Shown here piece after piece: positions 33,961 through 41,981 of a stretch of 64,000 bases of DNA. The notes beneath the pieces are model-generated. The model searched no databases and was not told the origin of the DNA. It was given only the letters and a program-made list of their open reading frames with translations. Every line of letters starts with the position of its first letter. The first letter of the stretch is position 1. This DNA comes from an uncultured Alistipes sp. Its GTDB lineage: Bacteria; Bacteroidota; Bacteroidia; Bacteroidales; Rikenellaceae. The stretch is taken from contig CAAGGR010000022.1 in the NCBI GenBank assembly GCA_900769445.1, forward strand, positions 1-64,000, written 5' to 3'. Made by a program: the position numbers and the translations under genes.

Positions 33961-35304
33961 TTAGATGTATTGTCTTGCTCGTTCAGCATTCTCAATTTGA
34001 CTAACACAGATGTACTTCATAAAGTTCTCCTCTGTTGTATGTCCCGTTAATGCCATCACCATTCGTGCATCACGGCTCTTTAGGTACAAGTTTGTCGCAA
34101 AACTTCGTCGCGCAGTGTGACTTGTTATCTTCTCCCACTTCTTGAAATGTTCCTGTTTGTATGTGCCACCAGTTCTGTTTATTTGGTATATGTCGCCATC
34201 AATGCCCGCAATCATTGAGCATAGCTTGATATGTCTATTGAAATGTGACTTATCTGCTGGTCTTGGTAGTTTGCCGTTATACTTATTATATATATATATC
34301 ACTAGAGGTGACAATGGAATTACCACCTGTCGTTGTGTTTTGTGTGTATTGATTATTAGTGTTTGTGTCTCTAAATCCCACGTAGAGTAGTTGAGGGTGT
34401 TCAAATCCCCTAATCTGAGTCCTGTCTTACAGGCAATAATAAATAAGTCTCGGCTTTGCTCAATGTTACTCTTGGAGTCTATCTTGTATTCAGCTCTTAG
34501 CTCTGGGGTAAACTGGATTGCATATAGTCGTGTTATCTCATCATCAGTAAGGTACACGTGCTCCACATCGTACCCCTTTGACTTCATTTTTCGGTAACTT
34601 GTAGTGTCTGGTAATAGCCCTTCTCGTTCGGCTTCTCCTAGCCAAACCTTAAGAATTGAGTTCGTAGCACATACGGTATTCGGAGCGTAATTACATTCCG
34701 TTAATAAATAGGATTCAAGCTTACTTTCAAATTTATTATTGAACAACTCGAAGGTATCCTTTAGTTTGTAGTGTGCTAGGAAGGATGTGTACCGTTTCAA
34801 TACGATTCTGTGGTTAGTAATAGTATTGGATTGTATCATCGTACCTGTTCTCTTTATAGTTTTTGTTGGTAGACTATCAATATACCGCTGGAAAAATTCT
34901 GTGGGAGTTAGACTCTTTTTGGCAATTGCCTCTTTCTCCTTACCGTGATACCTTGCAATAATCTCTTTTACCTGATTGATAATCTGAGTTTGAATAGGTA
35001 GACATACAATATTGGGTTTAACTTTGTCCCAATCTTTGTATTTTTCAAATAGCTCGGAGAGTTCGCTATCTAGGTAGTTGAGGAGTCTATTTACTCTTTT
35101 TGAATTGCGAGTATCAGCCTGTTTTTGTTGGTCACTCTCTACAACTATTGCTCGGTGAAGCTTATTGTCCCACCATTTGGGCAATACGTGTACATTCAAA
35201 GATACCTTGTATCTCCTATCCAATGTAACGAATACGTAAATTAGTGCTGCTACGTTCTTGTTTTTTTCTGATTTCTGATAGAATTGAAATTTAATGTTAG
35301 ACAT
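33961..35304 (-). CDS. Tyrosine recombinase (integrase) of the element
   Basis: 447 residues. An N-terminal arm-binding region and a SAM-like core-binding domain (about 130-235) precede the catalytic domain. The catalytic residues are visible as R in CKTGLRLGDLNTL, H-x-x-R in HTARRSFATNLYL, H in ALTGHTTEENFMKY and the Tyr that follows it. It resembles the Bacteroidetes CTnDOT/Bacteroides phage integrase family. It is transcribed away from attR, 212 bp from the core, and should catalyse integration at the guaA 3' end. No excisionase gene was recognised. Confidence 0.93.
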   Translation of the reverse strand: MSNIKFQFYQKSEKNKNVAALIYVFVTLDRRYKVSLNVHVLPKWWDNKLHRAIVVESDQQKQADTRNSKRVNRLLNYLDSELSELFEKYKDWDKVKPNIVCLPIQTQIINQVKEIIARYHGKEKEAIAKKSLTPTEFFQRYIDSLPTKTIKRTGTMIQSNTITNHRIVLKRYTSFLAHYKLKDTFELFNNKFESKLESYLLTECNYAPNTVCATNSILKVWLGEAEREGLLPDTTSYRKMKSKGYDVEHVYLTDDEITRLYAIQFTPELRAEYKIDSKSNIEQSRDLFIIACKTGLRLGDLNTLNYSTWDLETQTLIINTHKTQRQVVIPLSPLVIYIYNKYNGKLPRPADKSHFNRHIKLCSMIAGIDGDIYQINRTGGTYKQEHFKKWEKITSHTARRSFATNLYLKSRDARMVMALTGHTTEENFMKYICVSQIENAERARQYI

Positions 35305-35361
35305 ATTTATTCGGATTTGTGCAAATATACAAATCTTTTTTTTAATAAATAAAATCTATCA

Positions 35362-35381
35362 GGGTACAGATTCAGGGTACA
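35362..35381 (+). promoter_or_regulatory. Paired GGGTACA motifs near attR (candidate integrase arm sites)
   Basis: GGGTACA at 35362-35368 and 35375-35381, 13-bp period, same orientation and period as the pair near attL. It lies between the integrase gene and the att core. Confidence 0.55.
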
Positions 35382-35417
35382 AAATTGAGAAAACGGTTAA
35401 ATTTTTGATTGAAAAGA

Positions 35418-35460
35418 AAATCAGCGACTTATGGGTAAAAATCTCATAAATCGCTGATTT
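35418..35460 (-). terminator. Hairpin downstream of guaA
   Basis: AAATCAGCGA / TCGCTGATTT with a further inner TTATG/CATAA match. On the - strand it is followed by TCTTTTC. It lies inside the island, so it replaces whatever followed guaA before integration. Confidence 0.6.
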
Positions 35461-35516
35461 AATATTAATTAATATTAACTTTTGTGCATTTGGTGCACTG
35501 AAAGTTCAATAGTTAA

Positions 35517-35532
35517 TTACTCCCACTCAATT
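35517..35532. other. attR core at the guaA 3' end
   Basis: The 16 bp TTACTCCCACTCAATT encode, on the - strand, the last four residues (Ile-Glu-Trp-Glu) plus the TAA of guaA. The identical copy is attL. Confidence 0.85.
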
Positions 35533-37043
35533 GTTGCTGGTGGCTTCGACGAAATATCGTAGACTACGCGGTTGACGCCACGCACCTTATTTATAATCTC
35601 GTTTGATAGGCGAGCGAGAATCTCGTATGGGATGTGTACCCAGTCGGCTGTCATACCGTCGGTAGACTGCACGGCGCGCAATGCTACGCAGCGCTCGTAG
35701 GTGCGCTCGTCGCCCATAACGCCAACGCTCTGCACTGGGAGTAGGATAGCTCCTGCCTGCCAAATCTTATCATACCAGCCTGTCTCGCGTAGGATGTCGA
35801 GGTAGATCTTATCCACGTTCTGCAATATCTCGACCTTCTCGCGAGTGATATCGCCCAAGATGCGGATTGCCAAGCCTGGGCCTGGGAATGGGTGACGGTT
35901 GATAAGGTTCTCGCTCATACCCATACTGCGACCTACACGGCGCACCTCATCCTTGAAGAGTAGGCGCAAAGGCTCAACAACCTTAAGACCCATCTTCTCT
36001 GGGAGGCCACCCACGTTGTGGTGCGACTTGATGACTACCGCTGTGCCGTTAACCTGTGCTGACTCCACAACATCTGGGTAGATAGTACCCTGACCGAGCC
36101 ACTTCACGCCCTGCAACTTCTGAGCCTCCTCGTCGAAGACCTCAACGAAGTCGCGACCTATAATCTTACGCTTTGTCTCTGGGTCGGTAACGCCAGCAAG
36201 GTCGCCAAGGAACTTCTCTGAAGCATCCACGCCCTTAACATTAAGACCCATACCGCGATACGACTCCAATACCTCCTCGAACTCGTTCTTACGCAAAAGA
36301 CCCGAATCAACGAAGATACAGTACAAATTCTCACCGATAGCCTTGTGTAGCAACATCGCAGCGACAGATGAGTCGACACCGCCTGACAAGCCAAGCACTA
36401 CCTTATCGTCGCCCAACTTCTCCTTAAGCTCCTCAACGGTACTCTCAACGAAGCTGTCTGGTGTCCAACTACCTGCACAACCACAGATACCCTTCACAAA
36501 GTTCTCTATCATCTTGAAGCCCTCCTCAGAGTGGTATACCTCTGGGTGGAACTGAATGCCCCATGTCTGCTCGCCATTGATGCGGTATGCTGCTACTGCG
36601 ACATCCTCTGTAGAGGCGATGATATCGTAGCCCTCAGGGATTGTGGTGATGGTATCACCATGCGACATCCATACCTGCGACTCAGGCGATAGACCCTTCA
36701 TAAGGGCATCCTCAGCCTTTACAACCTGCATACGTGCGCGACCATACTCGCGGCTTGGTGATGCCTCGACCTTGCCACCGAAGAAGTGGGCAAGATACTG
36801 TGCGCCGTAGCATACTCCCAACAATGGGAGCTTACCCTTTATAGCATCGAGGTTGAAGCGTGGTGCGCCCTCCTCGCGTACCGAGCGTGGTGAGCCTGAG
36901 AGGATAACACCTCGCACATCATCATCCAGCGCTGGCGGATTGTTGAAAGGGTGAATCTCGCAATATACCTGCATCTCGCGGATACGACGCGCGATAAGCT
37001 GGGTGTACTGTGAGCCAAAATCAATAATTAATATCTTCTCCAT
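35517..37043 (-). CDS. guaA: GMP synthase (glutamine-hydrolysing)
   Basis: 508 residues, complete. The N-terminal class I glutamine amidotransferase has the nucleophile in GVCYGAQYLAHFFGG and the His/Glu of FHPEVYHSE. The ATP-pyrophosphatase P-loop is LSGGVDSSV, and the C-terminal dimerisation domain ends in the conserved RVVYDISSKPPATIEWE. It converts XMP to GMP. guaB, which makes XMP, lies directly upstream on the same strand. Its last 16 bp serve as the attachment site of the island; the protein end is unchanged. Confidence 0.97.
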   Translation of the reverse strand: MEKILIIDFGSQYTQLIARRIREMQVYCEIHPFNNPPALDDDVRGVILSGSPRSVREEGAPRFNLDAIKGKLPLLGVCYGAQYLAHFFGGKVEASPSREYGRARMQVVKAEDALMKGLSPESQVWMSHGDTITTIPEGYDIIASTEDVAVAAYRINGEQTWGIQFHPEVYHSEEGFKMIENFVKGICGCAGSWTPDSFVESTVEELKEKLGDDKVVLGLSGGVDSSVAAMLLHKAIGENLYCIFVDSGLLRKNEFEEVLESYRGMGLNVKGVDASEKFLGDLAGVTDPETKRKIIGRDFVEVFDEEAQKLQGVKWLGQGTIYPDVVESAQVNGTAVVIKSHHNVGGLPEKMGLKVVEPLRLLFKDEVRRVGRSMGMSENLINRHPFPGPGLAIRILGDITREKVEILQNVDKIYLDILRETGWYDKIWQAGAILLPVQSVGVMGDERTYERCVALRAVQSTDGMTADWVHIPYEILARLSNEIINKVRGVNRVVYDISSKPPATIEWE

Positions 37044-37133
37044 TAAAACTAATTAGTAATTAGTAATGAGTAATTAGTAATTCAATCGAAATCCCAACCG
37101 CATTATCGTGTTGAAGAGGAGCAGATGGTTTGA

Positions 37134-37203
37134 GGCTGCTCTATGGCAGAAACACCGGAGCATACTTACCGTATGTGAGGATTTTCTGACATAGGCAGAC
37201 GCC
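37134..37203 (-). repeat. Nested hairpin downstream of guaB (possible relative, E10)
   Basis: On the - strand, GGC..CTGC-CTATG..CAGAAA pairs in order with TTTCTG..CATAG.GCAG..CC, around a tip CATAC-GGTAA-GTATG. The tip resembles RTAC-GCTTA-GTAY of the repeats E2-E8, but the outer arms differ and it starts 12 nt after the stop. It may be a distant member or an ordinary 3' hairpin. Confidence 0.5.
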
Positions 37204-37215
37204 AAACAATCGCTA

Positions 37216-38691
37216 CTATTCGCCGCGAGAGTAGTTTGGTGTCTCGCTGGTGATTGTAATATCGTGTGGGTGGTTCTCAGTTACACCGCTCGATGTGATG
37301 CGGATGAAACGAGCCTGCTGCAATGTCTCAATATCCTTTGCACCGCAGTAACCCATACCGGCACGAATACCACCTACCAACTGATATACAGTCTCAGCGA
37401 GCTTGCCCTTGAATGGTACACGACCTACGATACCCTCTGGTACGAGCTTCATGATATTGCCCTCAGAGCCCTTCTGGAAGTAGCGGTCTGCCGAGCCTGC
37501 CTTCATAGCGTCGATAGAACCCATACCACGGTATGCCTTGAACTTACGACCGTTGTAGATGATGGTCTCGCCTGGAGACTCCTCAGTACCTGCGAACATA
37601 GAGCCAACCATAACGCAGTTACCACCTGCTGCCAACGCCTTTACGATATCGCCAGAGTAGCGGAGACCACCATCAGCGATGATAGGCACACCAGCCTTCT
37701 TGGCCTCTGTAGATGCGTCGTAGATAGCCGATAGCTGAGGTACGCCCACACCTGCGATGATACGTGTTGTACAGATAGAGCCAGGGCCGATACCGACCTT
37801 GATGCCGTCAGCACCATTCTCGATAAGGTATTTTGCAGCCTCGGCAGTAGCGATGTTACCAACTACAACATCGAGGTTAGGGTATGTAGCCTTAATCTTG
37901 CGAAGGAGGTCTACAACGCCCTTAGTATGACCATGTGCTGAGTCCAAAACTACAGCATCCACCTCCTCGGCAACGAGTGCTGCCACGCGATCCATAGCGT
38001 CTGGTGTGATGCCGATACCTGCTGCTACGCGAAGACGACCCTTAGCATCCTTACATGCCATTGGGTTGTCCTTAAGTTTTGTGATATCACGATATGTGAT
38101 TAGACCGATAAGCTTGCCATTCTTGTCTACTACTGGGAGCTTCTCAATCTTATTCTCAAGAAGTACCTGAGCTGCGCTTTTAAGGTCTGTCTCGTGTGTG
38201 GTAACGATGTTATCCTTTGTCATTACCTCCTCGATCTTACGCTCCATATCGCTCTGGAAGCGCAAATCGCGGTTTGTAACGATACCGATAAGCATACCCT
38301 CGTTGTCAACCACTGGGATACCGCCAATCTTGTTCTCCTGCATAATCTGGAGAGCATCGCCCACGGTGTTATCCTTAAGGATTGTTACAGGGTCGTAGAT
38401 CATACCGCTCTCGGCGCGCTTAACACGGCGTACATGAGCAGCCTGCGCAGCGATAGACATATTCTTATGCACAACACCGATACCACCCTCACGTGCCAAT
38501 GCGATGGCGAGAGTAGCCTCCGTTACAGTGTCCATAGCCGCTGACACAATAGGTATGTTCAAGGTGATATTGCGAGAGAAGCGACCTACTGTCGAAACCT
38601 CGCGAGGCAAAACCTCAGAATAGGCTGGTACGAGCAACACATCATCGAATGTGAGACCTGTTGGCAGTACCCTTTCGTTGATAAAAGACAT
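37216..38691 (-). CDS. guaB: Inosine-5'-monophosphate dehydrogenase
   Basis: 491 residues. A TIM barrel is interrupted by two CBS domains (about residues 95-210: MTKDNIVTTHETD between them). The active-site Cys loop is GPGSICTTRIIAGVG, and the flap region GSADRYFQKGSEGNIMKLVPEG follows. It makes XMP from IMP, the first committed step of guanine nucleotide synthesis. It has its own promoter and is followed on the same strand by guaA after 172 bp. Confidence 0.97.
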   Translation of the reverse strand: MSFINERVLPTGLTFDDVLLVPAYSEVLPREVSTVGRFSRNITLNIPIVSAAMDTVTEATLAIALAREGGIGVVHKNMSIAAQAAHVRRVKRAESGMIYDPVTILKDNTVGDALQIMQENKIGGIPVVDNEGMLIGIVTNRDLRFQSDMERKIEEVMTKDNIVTTHETDLKSAAQVLLENKIEKLPVVDKNGKLIGLITYRDITKLKDNPMACKDAKGRLRVAAGIGITPDAMDRVAALVAEEVDAVVLDSAHGHTKGVVDLLRKIKATYPNLDVVVGNIATAEAAKYLIENGADGIKVGIGPGSICTTRIIAGVGVPQLSAIYDASTEAKKAGVPIIADGGLRYSGDIVKALAAGGNCVMVGSMFAGTEESPGETIIYNGRKFKAYRGMGSIDAMKAGSADRYFQKGSEGNIMKLVPEGIVGRVPFKGKLAETVYQLVGGIRAGMGYCGAKDIETLQQARFIRITSSGVTENHPHDITITSETPNYSRGE

Positions 38692-38765
38692 AGCAATCAG
38701 GTTTATTAGTAGCCCTGCTTAGGCGTTGTTACGCTTGGGCAGAGATTCTTGTTTTATGTTGCGCA

Positions 38766-38796
38766 CAAAAATAGGCAAAAAATCTAATTTTTACAA
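38766..38796 (-). promoter_or_regulatory. Promoter of guaB
   Basis: On the - strand TTG (38794-38796) and TATTTTTG (38766-38773) are spaced 20 bp. The 5' leader of about 70 nt contains a hairpin CTGC..AGGCGT/ACGCTT..GCAG (about 38716-38744). Confidence 0.65.
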
Positions 38797-38835
38797 GCCT
38801 GATGCTAAAATATTACATATTTTGGTAGAACAATT

Positions 38836-40899
38836 TTACCATTTAGGCGTGATACCCACAAAAAATTCGAAATTGATACCTGGCATAGGGCGCGAAAGCA
38901 CCGAGAGATACTCCTCATCGAAGAGGTTGTTAACAGCGCACTTAAGCGAGAGATCTGCCCACTTTAGCGACACGGTGCGCTCAAGCGAGATGTTACTCAT
39001 AAAGTATGGCGGTAGCTTGCCCGTAAGGCTAATATCGTTCGAACTCATAGTAAATCGCTCGGAGTAGTAGCACCACTTATAGAGGAAACTCCAGCTGCGC
39101 CACGAGAGGCGTCCCGTTACGGTTGAGGAGTACTCAGGAACGTAGGGTAGCTGCTTGCCTACCGATCTGTCGGCAGGGGTGCGAGGCTCGCCGCAGTTGA
39201 TGGATGGAGTCCAGGAGAATGTAGCATTTGCGCCCATTTGCCACTCCTTGCCTATTGCTACGTCGAGGTTGCCCTTAAGTTCGATACCGTAGGCGTGGAC
39301 ATCCTTGATGTTATCTGGCGAGAAGAAGCCCTTAGGGGTTGGTAGCCAGATAATCCAATCCTTGATAAAGGACTCAAACCATGTTGCTGAGCCACTCAAC
39401 GAGTAGGCACCCTCTTTGCCTACGGCAAATGATACTCCGCTATCGTATGTCCAGCCACTCTCGCTACGAAGATCTGGATTGCCGCCAGGAAGGAAGTAGA
39501 GGTCGTTGAGCGTAGGGAAGCGGTAGTTGCGTGAGATAGATGCCTTAGCGATGACGTTGCCCCTTTTTGAGAGTAGGCCATCCACGAAAAGAGCTGGGAT
39601 AAGGGGTGTCCACTCCGTGCCATACATCTCTTCGCGCAGTACGATAGATGCGCCCATTCTGTCGGTTGGTCGCCACTTCGCCGATACTGAGCCAGATAGC
39701 TCTGGGCGCCCCTTGATATAACCAACAATGCCCCTGTTTCCATCCTGAAGTACGATATTCTTATCGCGGCTCTCAACAAGGTGCTGGTGTAGGGCTATGT
39801 TGGTGGTAAAGAGCCACTTATCTCCGATGAAATACTCTCCGTCTAATTGTCCGTAGATGGTGTTGATACGACTGCGTGAGCGTGTCATATGAGCCATTAC
39901 ACCATTGCCCAAGTCGCGCTTGTAGTCGTACGCCATCCAGGTATATATATAGCCCGCCTTAGTGCCGAGCTTCCAGTTCTCGCGCAGGTGGTCCCACGAT
40001 ACAACACCACGAAAGGTGTTCTCGCGCTGCCTATTATCAAAGTCGGTATCCTCGCCGTGGTCTACAGTAAGCATTGCCAACTCGCGGTTAGAGTCGATAT
40101 ACCAAGCGTTGAGACCAAATCTGTCGCCTCGGCCTGTGTTGTAGTAGACCTCTTGGAGTAGGTGAAAATCTTTGTACGCACCGCTACGATTGCGCTCGAT
40201 AGGGTAGTACTGGTCTACGATTATTTTATTGCCCTCACCATCCTCGCCATAGATGTTTCTCTTTTTGTCGTGATTGCGGAATTTGTAATCGTTTGGAGAT
40301 GAAGAATATACAGCACGTGTAGAGACCTGCCAATGGCTATCACCATAGGTTAGGCGTAGGAACTCATCGAAGGTCTTGAATGAGCCTATACCCTGAATAT
40401 ACTGCACCCCAAAGCCATTGGCATTTGCGGGGCGTGTGGAGAGCTTCACAGCGCCACCCAAACCGCCCCCCGTTTCGTTTACCGAGGATGTGCCATGCAG
40501 CAGCGAGGCGTCGTCGATAAAGTAGGATGGTATCATCGAGAAGTCGGTCATTCCGAGCATAGGGTTGTTGATCTTCATACCGTTCCACGACACCTGCGTA
40601 TGTGATGGCGAAGTGCCACGAAATGAGACTGTTGAGAGCGTGGCACGACCGTAGTTCTTGACAAATATTGCCGAGTTGAAGGTGAGGACATCAGCCATCG
40701 AAAGGGCGATATTCTCCTTAAGGGCAATAGTGTCAAACTTGGTCTCCTGTGCGCCAATCTCCTTCATTGGTCGTTGACCATATACCGACACCTCGCGAAT
40801 ATGGATACCTCTTGTTGCCCAATCGCGAGTGTCATCCTCCTGAGCCTGAGCGACAATAGGAAGAAGTAGTGCGCACAATATATATAAAAGTCTCTTCAT
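38836..40899 (-). CDS. TonB-dependent outer-membrane receptor, BtuB-like (cobalamin)
   Basis: 687 residues with a signal peptide (LLPIVAQAQ). The plug domain (about 40-160) has VSFRGTSPSHTQVSWNGMKIN and ETGGGLGGAVKLST. A 22-strand-type barrel follows and ends in the aromatic residue of FFVGITPKW. B12 specificity is inferred from context: it is the last gene of a four-gene operon under a cobalamin riboswitch and follows a BtuG-like propeller. In Bacteroides the BtuG lid and BtuB barrel form one complex. It begins 12 bp after that gene. Confidence 0.85.
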   Translation of the reverse strand: MKRLLYILCALLLPIVAQAQEDDTRDWATRGIHIREVSVYGQRPMKEIGAQETKFDTIALKENIALSMADVLTFNSAIFVKNYGRATLSTVSFRGTSPSHTQVSWNGMKINNPMLGMTDFSMIPSYFIDDASLLHGTSSVNETGGGLGGAVKLSTRPANANGFGVQYIQGIGSFKTFDEFLRLTYGDSHWQVSTRAVYSSSPNDYKFRNHDKKRNIYGEDGEGNKIIVDQYYPIERNRSGAYKDFHLLQEVYYNTGRGDRFGLNAWYIDSNRELAMLTVDHGEDTDFDNRQRENTFRGVVSWDHLRENWKLGTKAGYIYTWMAYDYKRDLGNGVMAHMTRSRSRINTIYGQLDGEYFIGDKWLFTTNIALHQHLVESRDKNIVLQDGNRGIVGYIKGRPELSGSVSAKWRPTDRMGASIVLREEMYGTEWTPLIPALFVDGLLSKRGNVIAKASISRNYRFPTLNDLYFLPGGNPDLRSESGWTYDSGVSFAVGKEGAYSLSGSATWFESFIKDWIIWLPTPKGFFSPDNIKDVHAYGIELKGNLDVAIGKEWQMGANATFSWTPSINCGEPRTPADRSVGKQLPYVPEYSSTVTGRLSWRSWSFLYKWCYYSERFTMSSNDISLTGKLPPYFMSNISLERTVSLKWADLSLKCAVNNLFDEEYLSVLSRPMPGINFEFFVGITPKW

Positions 40900-40911
40900 C
40901 GATTAAGGGTT

Positions 40912-41973
40912 TTATTTCCAGCAAAAAGCTCCTGGAATAATTCCTACGTAGAACTCAGCTATAAGCTCCCTATCTTTTGAGTAGCGGTAGACCTTGCCCT
41001 GCTGCACATAGTCTATGGCATCGGCTACATATACATCGCCAGTATTAGGGCAGACGGTAAGACCGTAGTAGAGAGTATTGTCGTATGGCAGGAATGGCTT
41101 TACAGGGACTCTGTCGGCAGTAACATCCATCTCCCAAACAGCATCATTGAGCCAGTAGATTTTATCCTTCGTGCCGTTGAGTTGTACCTCCGATGGCCAA
41201 TCGCCAAACTCGAATTTGAACTGCTTTTCGATGGTAAAGGTTTCGGCATCAATGCGATAGAGCGATGGTGCTTCGTGTCCGTATGGCGAACCCTCGTAGC
41301 CACCATCGGTTACTGTCCATAGCTTATTGTTGCAATCCATCACAAGCGATGTCGGTTGGATGCCAACCACAAGCTCATCAACAATTTGGTCGGTCTTGGT
41401 GTCGATTTTGAGGATGCGGTTTTGGTACGACCAGCAGTTGACATAGAGATAATCGCCATACTGCACCATCTGCTCCGTAGAGCCTGACTCCATATCCATT
41501 TTTGGGTCTTCGATATACCCCGTAATCTCGTAGCGCTTAGGGTTAACAATAAAGATGCGGTTGTCCCAAAGCTGCGTGATATATGCCTTCTCGTCGTTGA
41601 CGAAGTGTATGTAACGAGGTGATGTTAGGTTTGTTATACGACCCACCTCCTTGAAGGTGTTGATGTCGATAGCAAATACCACATGGGAGTTGTTGACTAC
41701 TACCCAACCTATATCATCGCGGATAACCATAGACTGGCATACATCGCCGAGTTTCATGGCGTTGGCGCGATAGAAGACCTCGTTCTGTACCGTATTTGTC
41801 TCTGGGTCATAGTAGGATAGCGTGGCATTACCATACTGGAAGTTGCCCTCGTTGCAAATAAAGAGTCCCTCGCCAGAGATGTTGAAATCCTCCTCTAAGC
41901 CATACTCCCACTTCATACACGAGGTATGAAGCAGTAGTATAGTTGTGATGAATAGTTTGAGTAACCTTGTCAT
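40912..41973 (-). CDS. BtuG-like surface beta-propeller lipoprotein (YncE/DUF5074 type)
   Basis: 353 residues with a lipobox (LLHTSCMKW). Repeated blades such as GLFICNEGNFQYGNATLSYY, GWVVVNNSHVVFAIDI, YITQLWDNRIFIVNPK and DYLYVNCWSYQNRILKID are those of a seven-bladed YncE-like propeller. In Bacteroides thetaiotaomicron BtuG proteins of this fold bind B12 at the cell surface and cap BtuB. The pairing with a TonB receptor gene and the riboswitch supports the same role here. Confidence 0.8.
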   Translation of the reverse strand: MTRLLKLFITTILLLHTSCMKWEYGLEEDFNISGEGLFICNEGNFQYGNATLSYYDPETNTVQNEVFYRANAMKLGDVCQSMVIRDDIGWVVVNNSHVVFAIDINTFKEVGRITNLTSPRYIHFVNDEKAYITQLWDNRIFIVNPKRYEITGYIEDPKMDMESGSTEQMVQYGDYLYVNCWSYQNRILKIDTKTDQIVDELVVGIQPTSLVMDCNNKLWTVTDGGYEGSPYGHEAPSLYRIDAETFTIEKQFKFEFGDWPSEVQLNGTKDKIYWLNDAVWEMDVTADRVPVKPFLPYDNTLYYGLTVCPNTGDVYVADAIDYVQQGKVYRYSKDRELIAEFYVGIIPGAFCWK

Positions 41974-41981
41974 ATAGAGTA

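Larger units (their letters stand above)
24194..35532. mobile_element. 11.3-kb integrative element in the 3' end of guaA
   Basis: It is bounded by a 16-bp direct repeat (TTACTCCCACTCAATT) that in attR is the end of guaA. A tyrosine integrase sits at the guaA side, pairs of GGGTACA lie inside both ends, and the cargo (serine recombinase, phage-type regulator, Rep-like protein, giant surface lipoprotein) differs from the flanking housekeeping genes. No relaxase, type IV secretion or virion gene is visible, so it is not a complete conjugative element or phage. An integrative mobilisable or satellite-type element fits best. The guaA frame is intact. Confidence 0.85.
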
